Below, one piece after another: positions 18,014-25,938 of a stretch of 64,000 bases of DNA. Positions within the stretch are counted from its first letter, which is position 1. Each line of letters opens with the position of its first letter. The translations under genes and the position numbers were made by a program. The DNA is from Actinophytocola sp963729115 (GTDB lineage: Bacteria; Actinomycetota; Actinomycetes; Mycobacteriales; Pseudonocardiaceae), in contig CAVSMR010000011.1 in the NCBI GenBank assembly GCA_963729115.1, forward strand, positions 62,001 to 126,000, in the 5' to 3' direction. The notes below the pieces were generated by a model, which ran no database searches, had not been told where the DNA came from, and worked only from the letters and a program-made list of their open reading frames with translations.

Positions 18014-19588
18014 ATGAATTCCCTGCCGGCCGACAGACCGGAGTACGTGTTACGGGCATTGGATCTTTTCGCGGAGTACGGCGACCGGGAAGCACTGGTG
18101 GTCGGCGAGACCCGGTTCACCTATACCGAACTCCGCGCCGTGGTCCTCGACATCGCGGCGAACCTGGCCGACGCGGGGCTGCGGCCCGGCGCCACGGTAG
18201 CGATCATGCTCGGCTATCCGCCGCACGCGCCGATGATCCAGCTCGCACTGCACCTGCTCGGTTGCCGCACGGCGTGGGTGTCCAACGCCAGCTCCACGAT
18301 GGAGCTGGCGTCCTACCTCGACCAGGTGCGGCCGGAGGCACTGCTCTACGAGGTGGCGGTGCACGAGCAGCGCGGCCGCGACATCGTCGACCGGCTGGGG
18401 ATTCCGGCGTTCTGCGTCGGTCCGGGCGGCGCCGGCCCCGACATCGTCACGCCGCGCCCGGCCGGCTCCGCGCCGTTCGATGTGGACACCGCGGCCGGCA
18501 CGCCGGAGTCGGTGTTCCAGACCAGCGGCACCACCGGAATACCGAAACCACTGCTCCACACGGCAAACCTGTACGAGCAGACCCTCGCCCTCGCCGAGCA
18601 GATCGTCGCCGCCGGCGAGCCGCGCTACCGCCACCTCAGCGTGACGCCGATGTGGTTCGTCGCCGGCCAGACCTCGGCGTTCATCTACCTGTTCGGCGGC
18701 AACACGCTGTTCGTCATGCGGTTCTTCCGGGCCGAGGATTTCCTCGAGCTGCTGGAACGCGAACAGGTCAACTCCACGTTCATCACCCCGCTCATGCTCT
18801 ACGAGGTGCTGGACCATCCCGACATCGACAAGCACGACCTGTCCGCCATGGCGGTGCTGAGCGTGGGCACCGCGGCCACCAACCCGGTGCGGCTGCGCCA
18901 GGCCGTCGACCGACTCGGCCCGGTCGTGCGCATCACCTACGGCTTGTCGGAATCCCCTTTCATCTCAGCGTTTCCGGGTGTCGGCGACCACCCGCACCGG
19001 CCGGACCGGATCGGCTCGTGCGGGCCGGCGTACGGCGACGTGCAGCTGCAGATCCGCGGCGAGGACGGCTCGGTGCTGCCGGCGGGCCGGACCGGCGAGC
19101 TGTGGGTGGCCAGCAAGCTCAACTTCGCCGGCTACGTCGACCGTCCCGAGCAGACCGCGGCGACGCTCGTCGAAGGCTGGGTGCGCACCGGCGACCTCGG
19201 CTACGTCGACGACGAGGGCTACATCTACCTCACCGGCCGGGCCAGCGACGTCATCATCACGACCTACGGCAGCTACCACATCTTCCCGCGGGCGATCGAG
19301 GACGTGCTGAGCACGCACCCGGCGGTCCGCGCGGCCGCGGTGATCGGCGTGCCGCACCCGGAGCTCGGTGAGGCCGCGCACGCCTACGTGGTGCTCGCCG
19401 ACGGCGTCGCGGTGACCGAGCAGGAGCTCGTCGAGCTGGTCGCCGGCAAGCTCACCCTCGTGTGGGCGCCGCGGTCGTTCGACTTCGTCGACGACCTGCC
19501 CAGGACCGGCAGCGGCAAGACGAACACCCGGGCTCTGCGCGAGAAGTACGCGGCCGAGCACGTGCTGGTCGAAAGCACGACGGATTGA
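18014..19588 (+). CDS. AMP-forming acyl/aryl ligase 2 (ANL superfamily), paralog of ligase 1
   Basis: A 524-residue adenylating enzyme with TSGTTGIPKP, YGLSESP, GWVRTGDLG, GRASDVIITTYGSYHIFP and TGSGKTNT, all catalytic motifs intact. It is closely similar to the ligase at 16230-17825 over the whole chain and nearly identical in DNA around the A3 motif (18501-18575 against 16721-16795), which suggests recent duplication or gene conversion. The two differ in the loop after the A8 motif (TTYGSYH against TGSGSIH) and in A7. Separate specificities or roles, such as loading two carriers, are possible. Confidence 0.9.
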   Translation: MNSLPADRPEYVLRALDLFAEYGDREALVVGETRFTYTELRAVVLDIAANLADAGLRPGATVAIMLGYPPHAPMIQLALHLLGCRTAWVSNASSTMELASYLDQVRPEALLYEVAVHEQRGRDIVDRLGIPAFCVGPGGAGPDIVTPRPAGSAPFDVDTAAGTPESVFQTSGTTGIPKPLLHTANLYEQTLALAEQIVAAGEPRYRHLSVTPMWFVAGQTSAFIYLFGGNTLFVMRFFRAEDFLELLEREQVNSTFITPLMLYEVLDHPDIDKHDLSAMAVLSVGTAATNPVRLRQAVDRLGPVVRITYGLSESPFISAFPGVGDHPHRPDRIGSCGPAYGDVQLQIRGEDGSVLPAGRTGELWVASKLNFAGYVDRPEQTAATLVEGWVRTGDLGYVDDEGYIYLTGRASDVIITTYGSYHIFPRAIEDVLSTHPAVRAAAVIGVPHPELGEAAHAYVVLADGVAVTEQELVELVAGKLTLVWAPRSFDFVDDLPRTGSGKTNTRALREKYAAEHVLVESTTD

Positions 19589-20862
19589 GCACCGTCAGCG
19601 AGGCGACGAGCGCGAGGAGCACCGCGAACCGGATCGGGCTCATCGCGCTGTTGTCGGCACACGTCGTGTCCATGCTCGGCAGCGTCGTGACGACGGTGGC
19701 CATCCCGTGGCTGGTGCTGATCAGCACCGGCAGCGCGGCGAAGATGGGCCTGATCTCCGCCGCGGCCGTGTTCCCGTCGCTGCTGGCCGGGGTGTTCGGC
19801 ACTCCCCTGGCCGACCGGTTCGGCATCCGGCGCACGATGATCGTCGCCGAGAGCGCCGCCGCGCTGGCGATGGTCGCCGTCGCGGCCACGCCGGACATCG
19901 GGTTCCTCCCGCTGGCCGCGCTGGTCGCGATCAAGGGTGCGCTCACCGGCGTCGGTGGCCGGGCCCAGCACGTCCTGCTCCGTCCGGTCAGCGACGCGGC
20001 CGGCATGCAGATCATCCGGACCACCGCCATCTACGACGGCGCCGGCAACCTCGCCATGGTGACCGGTGCGCCGCTGGGCGGCTTGCTGATCTTCTTGCTC
20101 GGACCGCAAGGCGCGATCTGGTTCGACGCCGCGAGCTTCGGGCTGTCCGCGCTGCTCGTCGCGCTGCTGGTGCATCCGCCGGCCGGCAGCATGCCGGACC
20201 GGGAGGCGGCGGCGAACGAGACGTACCTCGCCGCGCTTCGGCGCGGTGCCGTGCACCTGTGGCAGGACCGGGTGCTGATCGGCATGCTGGTGATGACCTC
20301 GGTGATCAACCTGTTCACCGTGGCCAACTACGCGGTGTTCGTGCCCCTGTGGGTGGACGAGCAGTTCGGCGCCGCGCCCGCGGTCGGCCTCATCCTCAGC
20401 GCGTTCGCCTGCGGTGCGATCGCCGGCAACATCGCCTTCACCGTCTTCGGGCCGAAGCTGCCGCAGTACCTGACGTTCTGCATCAGCCTGGTGCTGTGCG
20501 TCGCTCCCCGGCAGCTGACGCTCGGGCTGACGAACAGCCTGATCGTGGTGCTCGTCGTCTCCGTGCTCTGTGGCATCACCCAGGCGGCGATCCGGCCCAT
20601 TCTCGGCGCGATGCTCTACGCCCGCGTTCCGGTAGACCTGCAGAACCGCGTGTTCGGCATGGTGAACGCGATCACCGGTAGCAGCCTCGCGTTCGGCGGC
20701 ACGCTCGCCGGGCTCGCGGTGGCCGGTCTCGGGCTGCACCCCGCGATCCTCATCTCCGGGTCGCTGTGCCTGGTGATAACCCTGATTCCGTTGCTGCGCT
20801 ACCGGCCCAGCGTGCACGAGCGGCTGACCGCCGACGCCGCCAAGCCCGATCCCGACGCGTAA
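19585..20862 (+). CDS. MFS transporter, probable product exporter A
   Basis: A 425-residue protein with about 12 hydrophobic helices and the MFS loop 2-3 signature variant (GTPLADRFGIRR). The start is a TTG at 19585 overlapping the ligase stop (TTGA), indicating coupling with the ligase pair. It is a clear paralog of the transporter at 22618-23943 (shared VTTVAIPWLVLISTGSAAKMG-like start, GVGGRAQHVLLRPV, and RPILGAMLYARVPVDLQNRV). Most likely it exports the cluster product or a precursor and gives self-resistance; substrate is inferred from position. Confidence 0.88.
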   Translation: MSTVSEATSARSTANRIGLIALLSAHVVSMLGSVVTTVAIPWLVLISTGSAAKMGLISAAAVFPSLLAGVFGTPLADRFGIRRTMIVAESAAALAMVAVAATPDIGFLPLAALVAIKGALTGVGGRAQHVLLRPVSDAAGMQIIRTTAIYDGAGNLAMVTGAPLGGLLIFLLGPQGAIWFDAASFGLSALLVALLVHPPAGSMPDREAAANETYLAALRRGAVHLWQDRVLIGMLVMTSVINLFTVANYAVFVPLWVDEQFGAAPAVGLILSAFACGAIAGNIAFTVFGPKLPQYLTFCISLVLCVAPRQLTLGLTNSLIVVLVVSVLCGITQAAIRPILGAMLYARVPVDLQNRVFGMVNAITGSSLAFGGTLAGLAVAGLGLHPAILISGSLCLVITLIPLLRYRPSVHERLTADAAKPDPDA

Positions 20863-20872
20863 CGCCGGCGCC

Positions 20873-21304
20873 TCAGCGACTCCGCAAGATCCGCGCCGTC
20901 GCCGAACCCACCGCGACCGCCTGTCCGGACTCGTCCAGCAGCTCCCCGGAGAGAAAGGCGATGGAGGTACCGCTGTGCACGACGCGGCCACGTCCCACCA
21001 GCCGCCCCGGCGCGGCCGGCCGCAGGAAGCTCACCTTGAGCTCGAGGGTCGCGCCGAACAGGCCGTCGTCCAATGTGGCCGCCAGGGCGGGCCCCATGGT
21101 GTCGTCGAGCATCGCCGTGAGGAAGCCGCCCTGCACCGTCCCCGCCGGGTTGAGGAACTCGTCGGTCGCCTCGAAGGAAACCTCGATCTCGCCCCGCTCG
21201 GGGTTCGCCTCGATCAGCGACCAGCCCAGGGTCTTCGCCGCCGTCGGCATCGGCGCCCGGCCCTCCACGGCATCCCAGAAAGCGCCCGTACGTTCGCCCG
21301 TCAT
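20873..21304 (-). CDS. Hotdog-fold thioesterase (PaaI-like)
   Basis: A 143-residue hotdog protein with the PaaI-type core: NPAGTVQGGFLTAMLDDTMGPA followed by LELKVSFLRPAAPGRL. This family hydrolyses acyl- or aryl-CoA/ACP thioesters, including hydroxybenzoyl-CoA types. Here it may release the product from a carrier or edit wrong loads. ATG at 21304 is preferred over 21322. It lies tail to tail with the transporter and is divergent from the KAS III gene 50 bp away. Confidence 0.88.
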   Translation of the reverse strand: MTGERTGAFWDAVEGRAPMPTAAKTLGWSLIEANPERGEIEVSFEATDEFLNPAGTVQGGFLTAMLDDTMGPALAATLDDGLFGATLELKVSFLRPAAPGRLVGRGRVVHSGTSIAFLSGELLDESGQAVAVGSATARILRSR

Positions 21305-21354
21305 GCGCCGACAGTAGTCCACCGAGGACGCCCCCGATCGCGTACTCTCGCGTC

Positions 21355-22290
21355 ATGACCGCCCTGCGAGAGGTGGCCGGCTACCTTCCGGATCGCCGCG
21401 TACCGCTCGAGGAACTCCTCAGCGACTGGCAGCTTCCGGCCACCACGGTCGAGACCCTCCGGCGGTCCTACGGCTACTCGGAGGTCCGCCGCCAGCAGGC
21501 GGACGAGACGCTTCTCGACCTCCTCGCGGGTGCCGCCCGCGGCCTGTCGACGCTGCCCGCCAACAAGAGCCGGGTCCGCTACGTGCTGTACGCGCGCACC
21601 GTTCCGGTGTCGCTGCCCCATCCGTGCAACCCGTTGCCGGAGCTGTGCGAGCTGCTCGACGTCCGTGGCGCGACGGCGTTCGCGGTCAGTCACCACGGTT
21701 GTGCCGCCGGCCTGCTCGCGGTGGACATCGCCGGGCGGCTGTTGGCAGTGGACGGTGACCCGGACGCGCTGGCGCTGATCGTTGCCGGCGAACAGGTCTT
21801 CACCCTCGACCAGATGCTGCGGCCGGAGGCCCAGATCTTCGGCGAGGCAGCCGCGGCCTGCCTGGTGTCCGCGGACGGCCCGCGCGATCGAGTATTGAGC
21901 TACGCCACGCTGCAACGCGGCGATCTCGATCACTGGGATCCCGACAACCTGGACTACGCGGAGCGCTTCGCCAGGGAGTACAAGGTCCTGATGGGCGAGG
22001 TGATCTCCACGGCCGTCGAGCGGGCCGGGCTGCGCGCCGACGAGCTGGCGCTCATCCTGCCGCACAACATCAACGTGCGCTCCTGGCGGAAGGTGTGCCA
22101 GCAGATCGGCCTGCCGCCCTCGGTGGTGTTGCTGGACAACATCGCCCTGCTCGGCCACACCTTCGCCGCGGACTCGTTCCTGAACTACCGCACCGCGGTG
22201 GACAACGGGCTGCTGTCCACCGGCGACCGCTATCTGATCGTCTCCGCCGGATACGGCGCGATCTTTTCCGCGATGGTTCTCGAACACTAG
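21355..22290 (+). CDS. KAS III-like ketoacyl synthase
   Basis: A 311-residue KAS III-family protein. The nucleophile is Cys116 in SHHGCAAGL and the catalytic His lies in LPHNINVRSW (His237). The third position, usually Asn in a GN motif, reads GHTFAADSF (His268). KAS III enzymes start chains by condensing acyl-CoA with malonyl-ACP; members with altered third residues can instead act as acyltransferases. It is transcribed toward the repeat-peptide gene but separated from it by an apparent new promoter. A second thiolase-fold protein of this kind lies at 13809-14705. Confidence 0.85.
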   Translation: MTALREVAGYLPDRRVPLEELLSDWQLPATTVETLRRSYGYSEVRRQQADETLLDLLAGAARGLSTLPANKSRVRYVLYARTVPVSLPHPCNPLPELCELLDVRGATAFAVSHHGCAAGLLAVDIAGRLLAVDGDPDALALIVAGEQVFTLDQMLRPEAQIFGEAAAACLVSADGPRDRVLSYATLQRGDLDHWDPDNLDYAERFAREYKVLMGEVISTAVERAGLRADELALILPHNINVRSWRKVCQQIGLPPSVVLLDNIALLGHTFAADSFLNYRTAVDNGLLSTGDRYLIVSAGYGAIFSAMVLEH

Positions 22291-22323
22291 CCATTTGGCG
22301 CAACCGAATCGAGCGAATGCAGC

Positions 22324-22352
22324 TTGCGGTGGAGAACCGAACTCTAGATACT
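22324..22352 (+). promoter_or_regulatory. Putative promoter of the repeat-peptide gene
   Basis: TTGCGG (22324-22329) and GATACT (22347-22352) are spaced by 17 bp in an AT-richer stretch. Transcription would begin near 22359, giving a leader of about 30 bases that contains AGGAGG at 22377-22382, 8 bases from the ATG. This implies a short, strongly translated transcript independent of the upstream ketosynthase gene. Confidence 0.55.
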
Positions 22353-22390
22353 CTTGTTTGTATTTATTCCCCGACCAGGAGGTTCCACTC

Positions 22391-22537
22391 ATGGTGAGCT
22401 TTGGTGGCGGCGAAGCCGAGGTTTCGGCTGTCGTTTCTTTCGGTGGCGGCGAAGCTGAGGTTTCGGCTGTCGTTTCTTTCGGTGGCGGCGAGGTTGCTTC
22501 CGTCGTTTCTTTCGGTGGCGGCGAAGTAAAGGCGTAG
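22391..22537 (+). CDS. 48-residue repeat peptide, four VSFGGGE units (possible RiPP precursor)
   Basis: A short gene with an ideal Shine-Dalgarno (AGGAGG, spacing 8), its own promoter and a terminator. The peptide is almost only repeats: VSFGGGE begins at residues 2, 15, 28 and 39, joined by AEVSAV, AEVSAV and VASV, ending in VKA. The first two units are 39-bp near-identical DNA repeats. There is no leader with a known recognition motif, no signal peptide, no Cys, Tyr or Trp; Phe is the only aromatic. Codon choice (GTT, TCT, GCT) is less GC-biased than in the neighbours. It could be a multi-core modified-peptide precursor, a peptide scaffold for acyl or arylglycine attachment, or a self-assembling structural peptide. 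I know no matching family. Confidence 0.8.
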   Translation: MVSFGGGEAEVSAVVSFGGGEAEVSAVVSFGGGEVASVVSFGGGEVKA

Positions 22538-22554
22538 TCAAACACGAACCAGTA

Positions 22555-22594
22555 GGCCCGTGCCGCAGAAATGCGGTGCGGGCCCTCTGCTTTT
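22555..22594 (+). terminator. Rho-independent-type terminator after the repeat-peptide gene
   Basis: A 12-bp stem (GGCCCGTGCCGC at 22555-22566 with GCGGTGCGGGCC at 22573-22584, two central G-U pairs in RNA) closes a 6-base loop and is followed by CTCTGCTTTT. It starts 18 bases after the peptide stop, and separates it from the convergent exporter gene. Confidence 0.75.
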
Positions 22595-22617
22595 CAGAGA
22601 ACTGTTTTACGGCGCCG

Positions 22618-23943
22618 TCAGCGCGCCTCGCTGACCGGCTCGTCGCTGCTGGCCTGCGCATCCTCCTCGGCGTCATCGGTAGCTTCGGCGGGTTCCTGGC
22701 CGTGCTTGCCGTGTCGATAGCGAAGTAGCGGAACGAGAGTCACCAACAAACACACGCTGCCGGAAACAAGTATCGCTTGGTGCAGGCCGAGTCCCGCGAC
22801 CAGCCAGCCGGCCACAACCCCGCCGACGGCCAGACCGGCCCCGCACACCGCGGCCACGAGTCCGAATACCCGGTTCTGCAGCTGAACCGGAACTCGGGCG
22901 TAGAGCATTGCGCCGAGTATTGGACGGAGGGTGGCCGCCGTCATCCCGCACGCGAACGTTATGACGACCACGTAGACCAGCTCGTCGGTAAACCCAAGAA
23001 TGAGCTGACGGGGCGCCATGCACAACACGATGCTGAACAGGAAGGTCAAGTACTGCGGCATCTTGGTCGCCACCGCGGTGAAGATGAGGTTGCCCACCAC
23101 GACGCCCACCGAATACGCCCCGAGAATGATTCCGACGGCCGGCGCCGCGCCGTAGGCGTCGGCCACCCACAACGGTACGAACACCGCGGAGTTCGCGACG
23201 CTGAACAGGTTGGCCAATGCGACCAGGAGCAGCATCCCGAACAGGAGCTGGTCGGCCCACAGGTGCCGGAATCCCTCGACCAAAGCGGTCAGGTAACGCT
23301 CGTTCGCGGCGGCCCCGCTGTCCGGCAGGGATCCCTTCGCCGGCCGGATCGAGGTCGCCACGATGAGCCCGCAGGCCGCCATCGCCGCCGCGTCCACCCA
23401 GAGGGCGCCCTGCGCGCCGATCCAGTAGATCAGCAAACCACCCAGCGGGGCGCCGGTCAGCATGGCGACGTTGTTCAGCCCGTCGTAGATGGCGGTCACC
23501 CGGATCATGGGCATACCGGCCGCTTCACCCATCGGCCGCAGCAGGACATGTTGCGCGCGGCCGCCGACGCCGTTCATCGCGCCGCTCACCGCGACCATCA
23601 CCAGCAGCAGGGCGAAGTTGACGTCCGGGACGATGGCGACCACCGCCATGGACAGCGCGCCGCCGAAGCTGGTGAGGATGACCGTGGCCTGCGTACCGAG
23701 CCGGTCGGCGACCGGAGTGGCGAACACGCTCGTGAACAGGAACGGCAACGTCGTGGCCGCGGCGACCACACCCATCTTCGTCGCGCTGCCGGTGGTGGTG
23801 AGCACCAGCCACGGAACGGCGACGATGGTCACCATCGAGCCCAGGGCGAACAGGGCGTAGGCGGCCAGCAGCATGGCCAGCCCCGCCCGGCCGCCCGGCT
23901 GCCGCTGCTCGCCGGGCGCCGCCGGCTCGCGGACCTCGGTCAC
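22618..23943 (-). CDS. MFS transporter, probable product exporter B
   Basis: A 441-residue MFS protein with about 12 membrane helices and the loop motif FATPVADRLGTQ. A short charged N-terminus and an acidic, hydrophilic C-terminal tail (TDDAEEDAQASSDEP) flank the membrane part. It is a paralog of the transporter at 19585-20862. It is the last gene of the long minus-strand biosynthetic operon, 34 bases after the E1 beta gene, which supports a role in exporting the product. Two similar pumps in one cluster may handle different forms (for example before and after sulfation), but this is inference. Confidence 0.9.
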   Translation of the reverse strand: MTEVREPAAPGEQRQPGGRAGLAMLLAAYALFALGSMVTIVAVPWLVLTTTGSATKMGVVAAATTLPFLFTSVFATPVADRLGTQATVILTSFGGALSMAVVAIVPDVNFALLLVMVAVSGAMNGVGGRAQHVLLRPMGEAAGMPMIRVTAIYDGLNNVAMLTGAPLGGLLIYWIGAQGALWVDAAAMAACGLIVATSIRPAKGSLPDSGAAANERYLTALVEGFRHLWADQLLFGMLLLVALANLFSVANSAVFVPLWVADAYGAAPAVGIILGAYSVGVVVGNLIFTAVATKMPQYLTFLFSIVLCMAPRQLILGFTDELVYVVVITFACGMTAATLRPILGAMLYARVPVQLQNRVFGLVAAVCGAGLAVGGVVAGWLVAGLGLHQAILVSGSVCLLVTLVPLLRYRHGKHGQEPAEATDDAEEDAQASSDEPVSEAR

Positions 23944-23977
23944 CGGAGCTGCTCCACCACTCGGTCCGACATCGACA

Positions 23978-24949
23978 TCAGTCCTTCTTCAAGGTTTGGT
24001 TGATCGCCGCGGCCAGCTGCTCGCGGGTGGGCTGCACCGCGCGATCCAGCTCGAGCGAGAACGGCAGCACCGCGCCGTCCGGCCGGGTCACCCGCGCGGG
24101 CGGGGCGGCGAGCGAGACCTGCTCCGCCACCGTGGCCAGGATCTCGGCGGCCACGCCGGAGAAGCGGTTGCCGTCGTCGACCACGACCAGCCGGCCGGTC
24201 TTGCGCACCGACGCGATCAGACCGTCCCAGTCGAACGGGTACACCGAGCGCGGATCGAACACCTCGACCGACACGTCGTCGGCCAGCTCGTCGGCGACCG
24301 CGAGCGCGTCGTGCACGAGATGTCCTATTGCGACGACCGTGATGTCGGCACCCTCCCGGTGCACGCGGCCGGACCCGAGCGGGATGGGTGCCAGCGTGGC
24401 GAAGTCAACGTCCTCGCGGACGCCGAGCGCACCGGCCGGGCCGAACACCACCACCGGGTCGTCATCGCGGATCGCGGTGGCGAGCAGCCCGTAGGCGTCG
24501 GCCGGGGTGGCCGGCACGACCGTCTTGATCCCGACGTTGGCGAACAGGCTGTAGGGGTTGTCCGAGTGCTGGCCCGCCCAGCCGGTGCGCGACCCCGCCC
24601 CGGTCAGCACGTAGGTCACCGGCACCCGGCACTGCCCGCCGGTCATGAGCGAGAACTTGTGCGCGTGGTTGACGATCTGCTCGAAGGACAGGAACAGCAG
24701 CGCGGGAATCTGGAACTCGATCACCGGCCGCATGCCGGCGAGCGCGGCGCCGGTGGCGAACCCGGTGAACCCCTGCTCGGACAGCGGGGTGTCGATCACC
24801 CGGTCCGGCCCGAACCTCTTCGCCAGGCCGGCGGTGAGGTTCGACGCGGCGACCCGGACGTCCTCGCCGAGCACGAAGACCCGTTCGTCCGCGGCCAGCT
24901 CGTCGGCGAGCGCGCGGTTGAGCGCCTTGAGGTAGGACAGCCGCGGCAT
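23978..24949 (-). CDS. TPP-dependent 2-oxoacid dehydrogenase E1 beta subunit
   Basis: A 323-residue transketolase-like beta chain with FVLGEDVRV, DTPLSEQGFTGFATGAALAGMRPVIE-type core, the GQHSDNPYSLF segment and the C-terminal transketolase domain (VVAIGHLVHDALAVADEL, DPRSVYPFDWD). With E1 alpha it forms a heterotetramer that decarboxylates a 2-oxo acid on TPP. The ATG shares one base with the alpha stop (TGATG). Neither a lipoyl E2 nor an E3 gene occurs in the window, so the acyl group may be passed to host E2 or directly to a carrier protein. The alpha chain resembles acetoin-dehydrogenase types. Confidence 0.92.
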   Translation of the reverse strand: MPRLSYLKALNRALADELAADERVFVLGEDVRVAASNLTAGLAKRFGPDRVIDTPLSEQGFTGFATGAALAGMRPVIEFQIPALLFLSFEQIVNHAHKFSLMTGGQCRVPVTYVLTGAGSRTGWAGQHSDNPYSLFANVGIKTVVPATPADAYGLLATAIRDDDPVVVFGPAGALGVREDVDFATLAPIPLGSGRVHREGADITVVAIGHLVHDALAVADELADDVSVEVFDPRSVYPFDWDGLIASVRKTGRLVVVDDGNRFSGVAAEILATVAEQVSLAAPPARVTRPDGAVLPFSLELDRAVQPTREQLAAAINQTLKKD

Positions 24950-25938
24950 CAGACACCACTCCCCTGCCGCGGGCGCAACCCGCTCGCGTAGAGATCGTCG
25001 AGCGCGCCCACCGGGTCGGGGTACGGGCTCTCGAGCGCGAACGTGACCGCGTCGGACAGCAGCGCCTCGATCTCGTGGTCGATGCGCTCGCGGTCCGCGC
25101 TGGTGAGCCGCGCCCCCTGGATGTCGACCGGGTCGCGGCCGCGGGCGCGCTCGAGCTCCTCGGCCGAGCGATAGCCCAGCCGCGCCTTGTGCTCGAACGT
25201 GTGGTGGGCGTCGAAGCGCTCGGTGTGGCACTCCAGGAAGCTCGGCCCCTCGCCGGCCCGCGCGCGGTCGGCGGCGTCCCGCGCGGCGGCGAGCACCGCC
25301 TCCGGGTCCTGGCCGTCCACAGTGGCCGCGGGGATGCCGAACGCCTCGGCCCGCGCGGTGATGCTGCCCGCCACCGCGTCGGCGACCCGCATCGTGGTGG
25401 CCCAGCCGTTGTTCTCGCACACGAACACGACCGGGACCCGCCACAGCGCGGCCAGGTTGAACGCCTCCAGCAGCATGCCCTCGTTGACCGCGCCGTCGCC
25501 GAAGAAGTTCACCGCCACCGTGTCGACGCCCAGCCGCCGCCGGGCCCACGCCGCGCCGGTCGCGATCGAGCCCGCCGCACCGACGATCGCGTTCGCGCCG
25601 AACACGCCCACGCCGAAGTCGGCGGCGTGCATCGAGCCGCCGCGGCCGCGGTTCAGCCCGGTCGCGCGCCCGCACAGCTCGGCCATCATCCGCGCCGGGT
25701 CCGCACCCTTCGCCAGCACGTGGCCGTGCCCGCGGTGCGTGCCGGTGACGATGTCGTCCGGGCCCAGCGTCGCGCACACCCCGGCGGCCACGGCTTCCTG
25801 CCCGGTGTAGGGGTGGATGCCGCCGACGATCTCGCCGGCGCGCACCAGCTCGACGGCCCGCTCCTCGAACCGCCGGATGAGCCGGACAGTCCGATATAAG
25901 TCAGTGGTGGACTCATCGGTCCGCGTCGGGCCGGTCAT
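24949..25938 (-). CDS. TPP-dependent 2-oxoacid dehydrogenase E1 alpha subunit
   Basis: A 329-residue E1 alpha chain with the TPP/Mg motif GDGAVNEG ending in ENNGWATT, and RGRGGSMHAADFGVGVFGANAIVG, a pattern close to acetoin- and pyruvate-dehydrogenase E1 alpha. The phosphorylation-loop region (HTERFDAHHTFEH) is present. The start ATG overlaps the P450 stop (ATGA). Possible substrates are pyruvate, a branched 2-oxo acid, or 4-hydroxybenzoylformate from HmaS/Hmo, which would give a 4-hydroxybenzoyl unit. Related E1-like pairs occur in the pristinamycin phenylglycine (Pgl) pathway; that precedent is known, its relevance here is inferred. Confidence 0.92.
   Translation of the reverse strand: MTGPTRTDESTTDLYRTVRLIRRFEERAVELVRAGEIVGGIHPYTGQEAVAAGVCATLGPDDIVTGTHRGHGHVLAKGADPARMMAELCGRATGLNRGRGGSMHAADFGVGVFGANAIVGAAGSIATGAAWARRRLGVDTVAVNFFGDGAVNEGMLLEAFNLAALWRVPVVFVCENNGWATTMRVADAVAGSITARAEAFGIPAATVDGQDPEAVLAAARDAADRARAGEGPSFLECHTERFDAHHTFEHKARLGYRSAEELERARGRDPVDIQGARLTSADRERIDHEIEALLSDAVTFALESPYPDPVGALDDLYASGLRPRQGSGV

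Noticed and set aside
22391..22537. Attenuator or leader peptide for a downstream gene
   Set aside because: The next gene is convergent, a terminator follows, and there is no run of one regulatory amino acid codon; a functional peptide is more likely.
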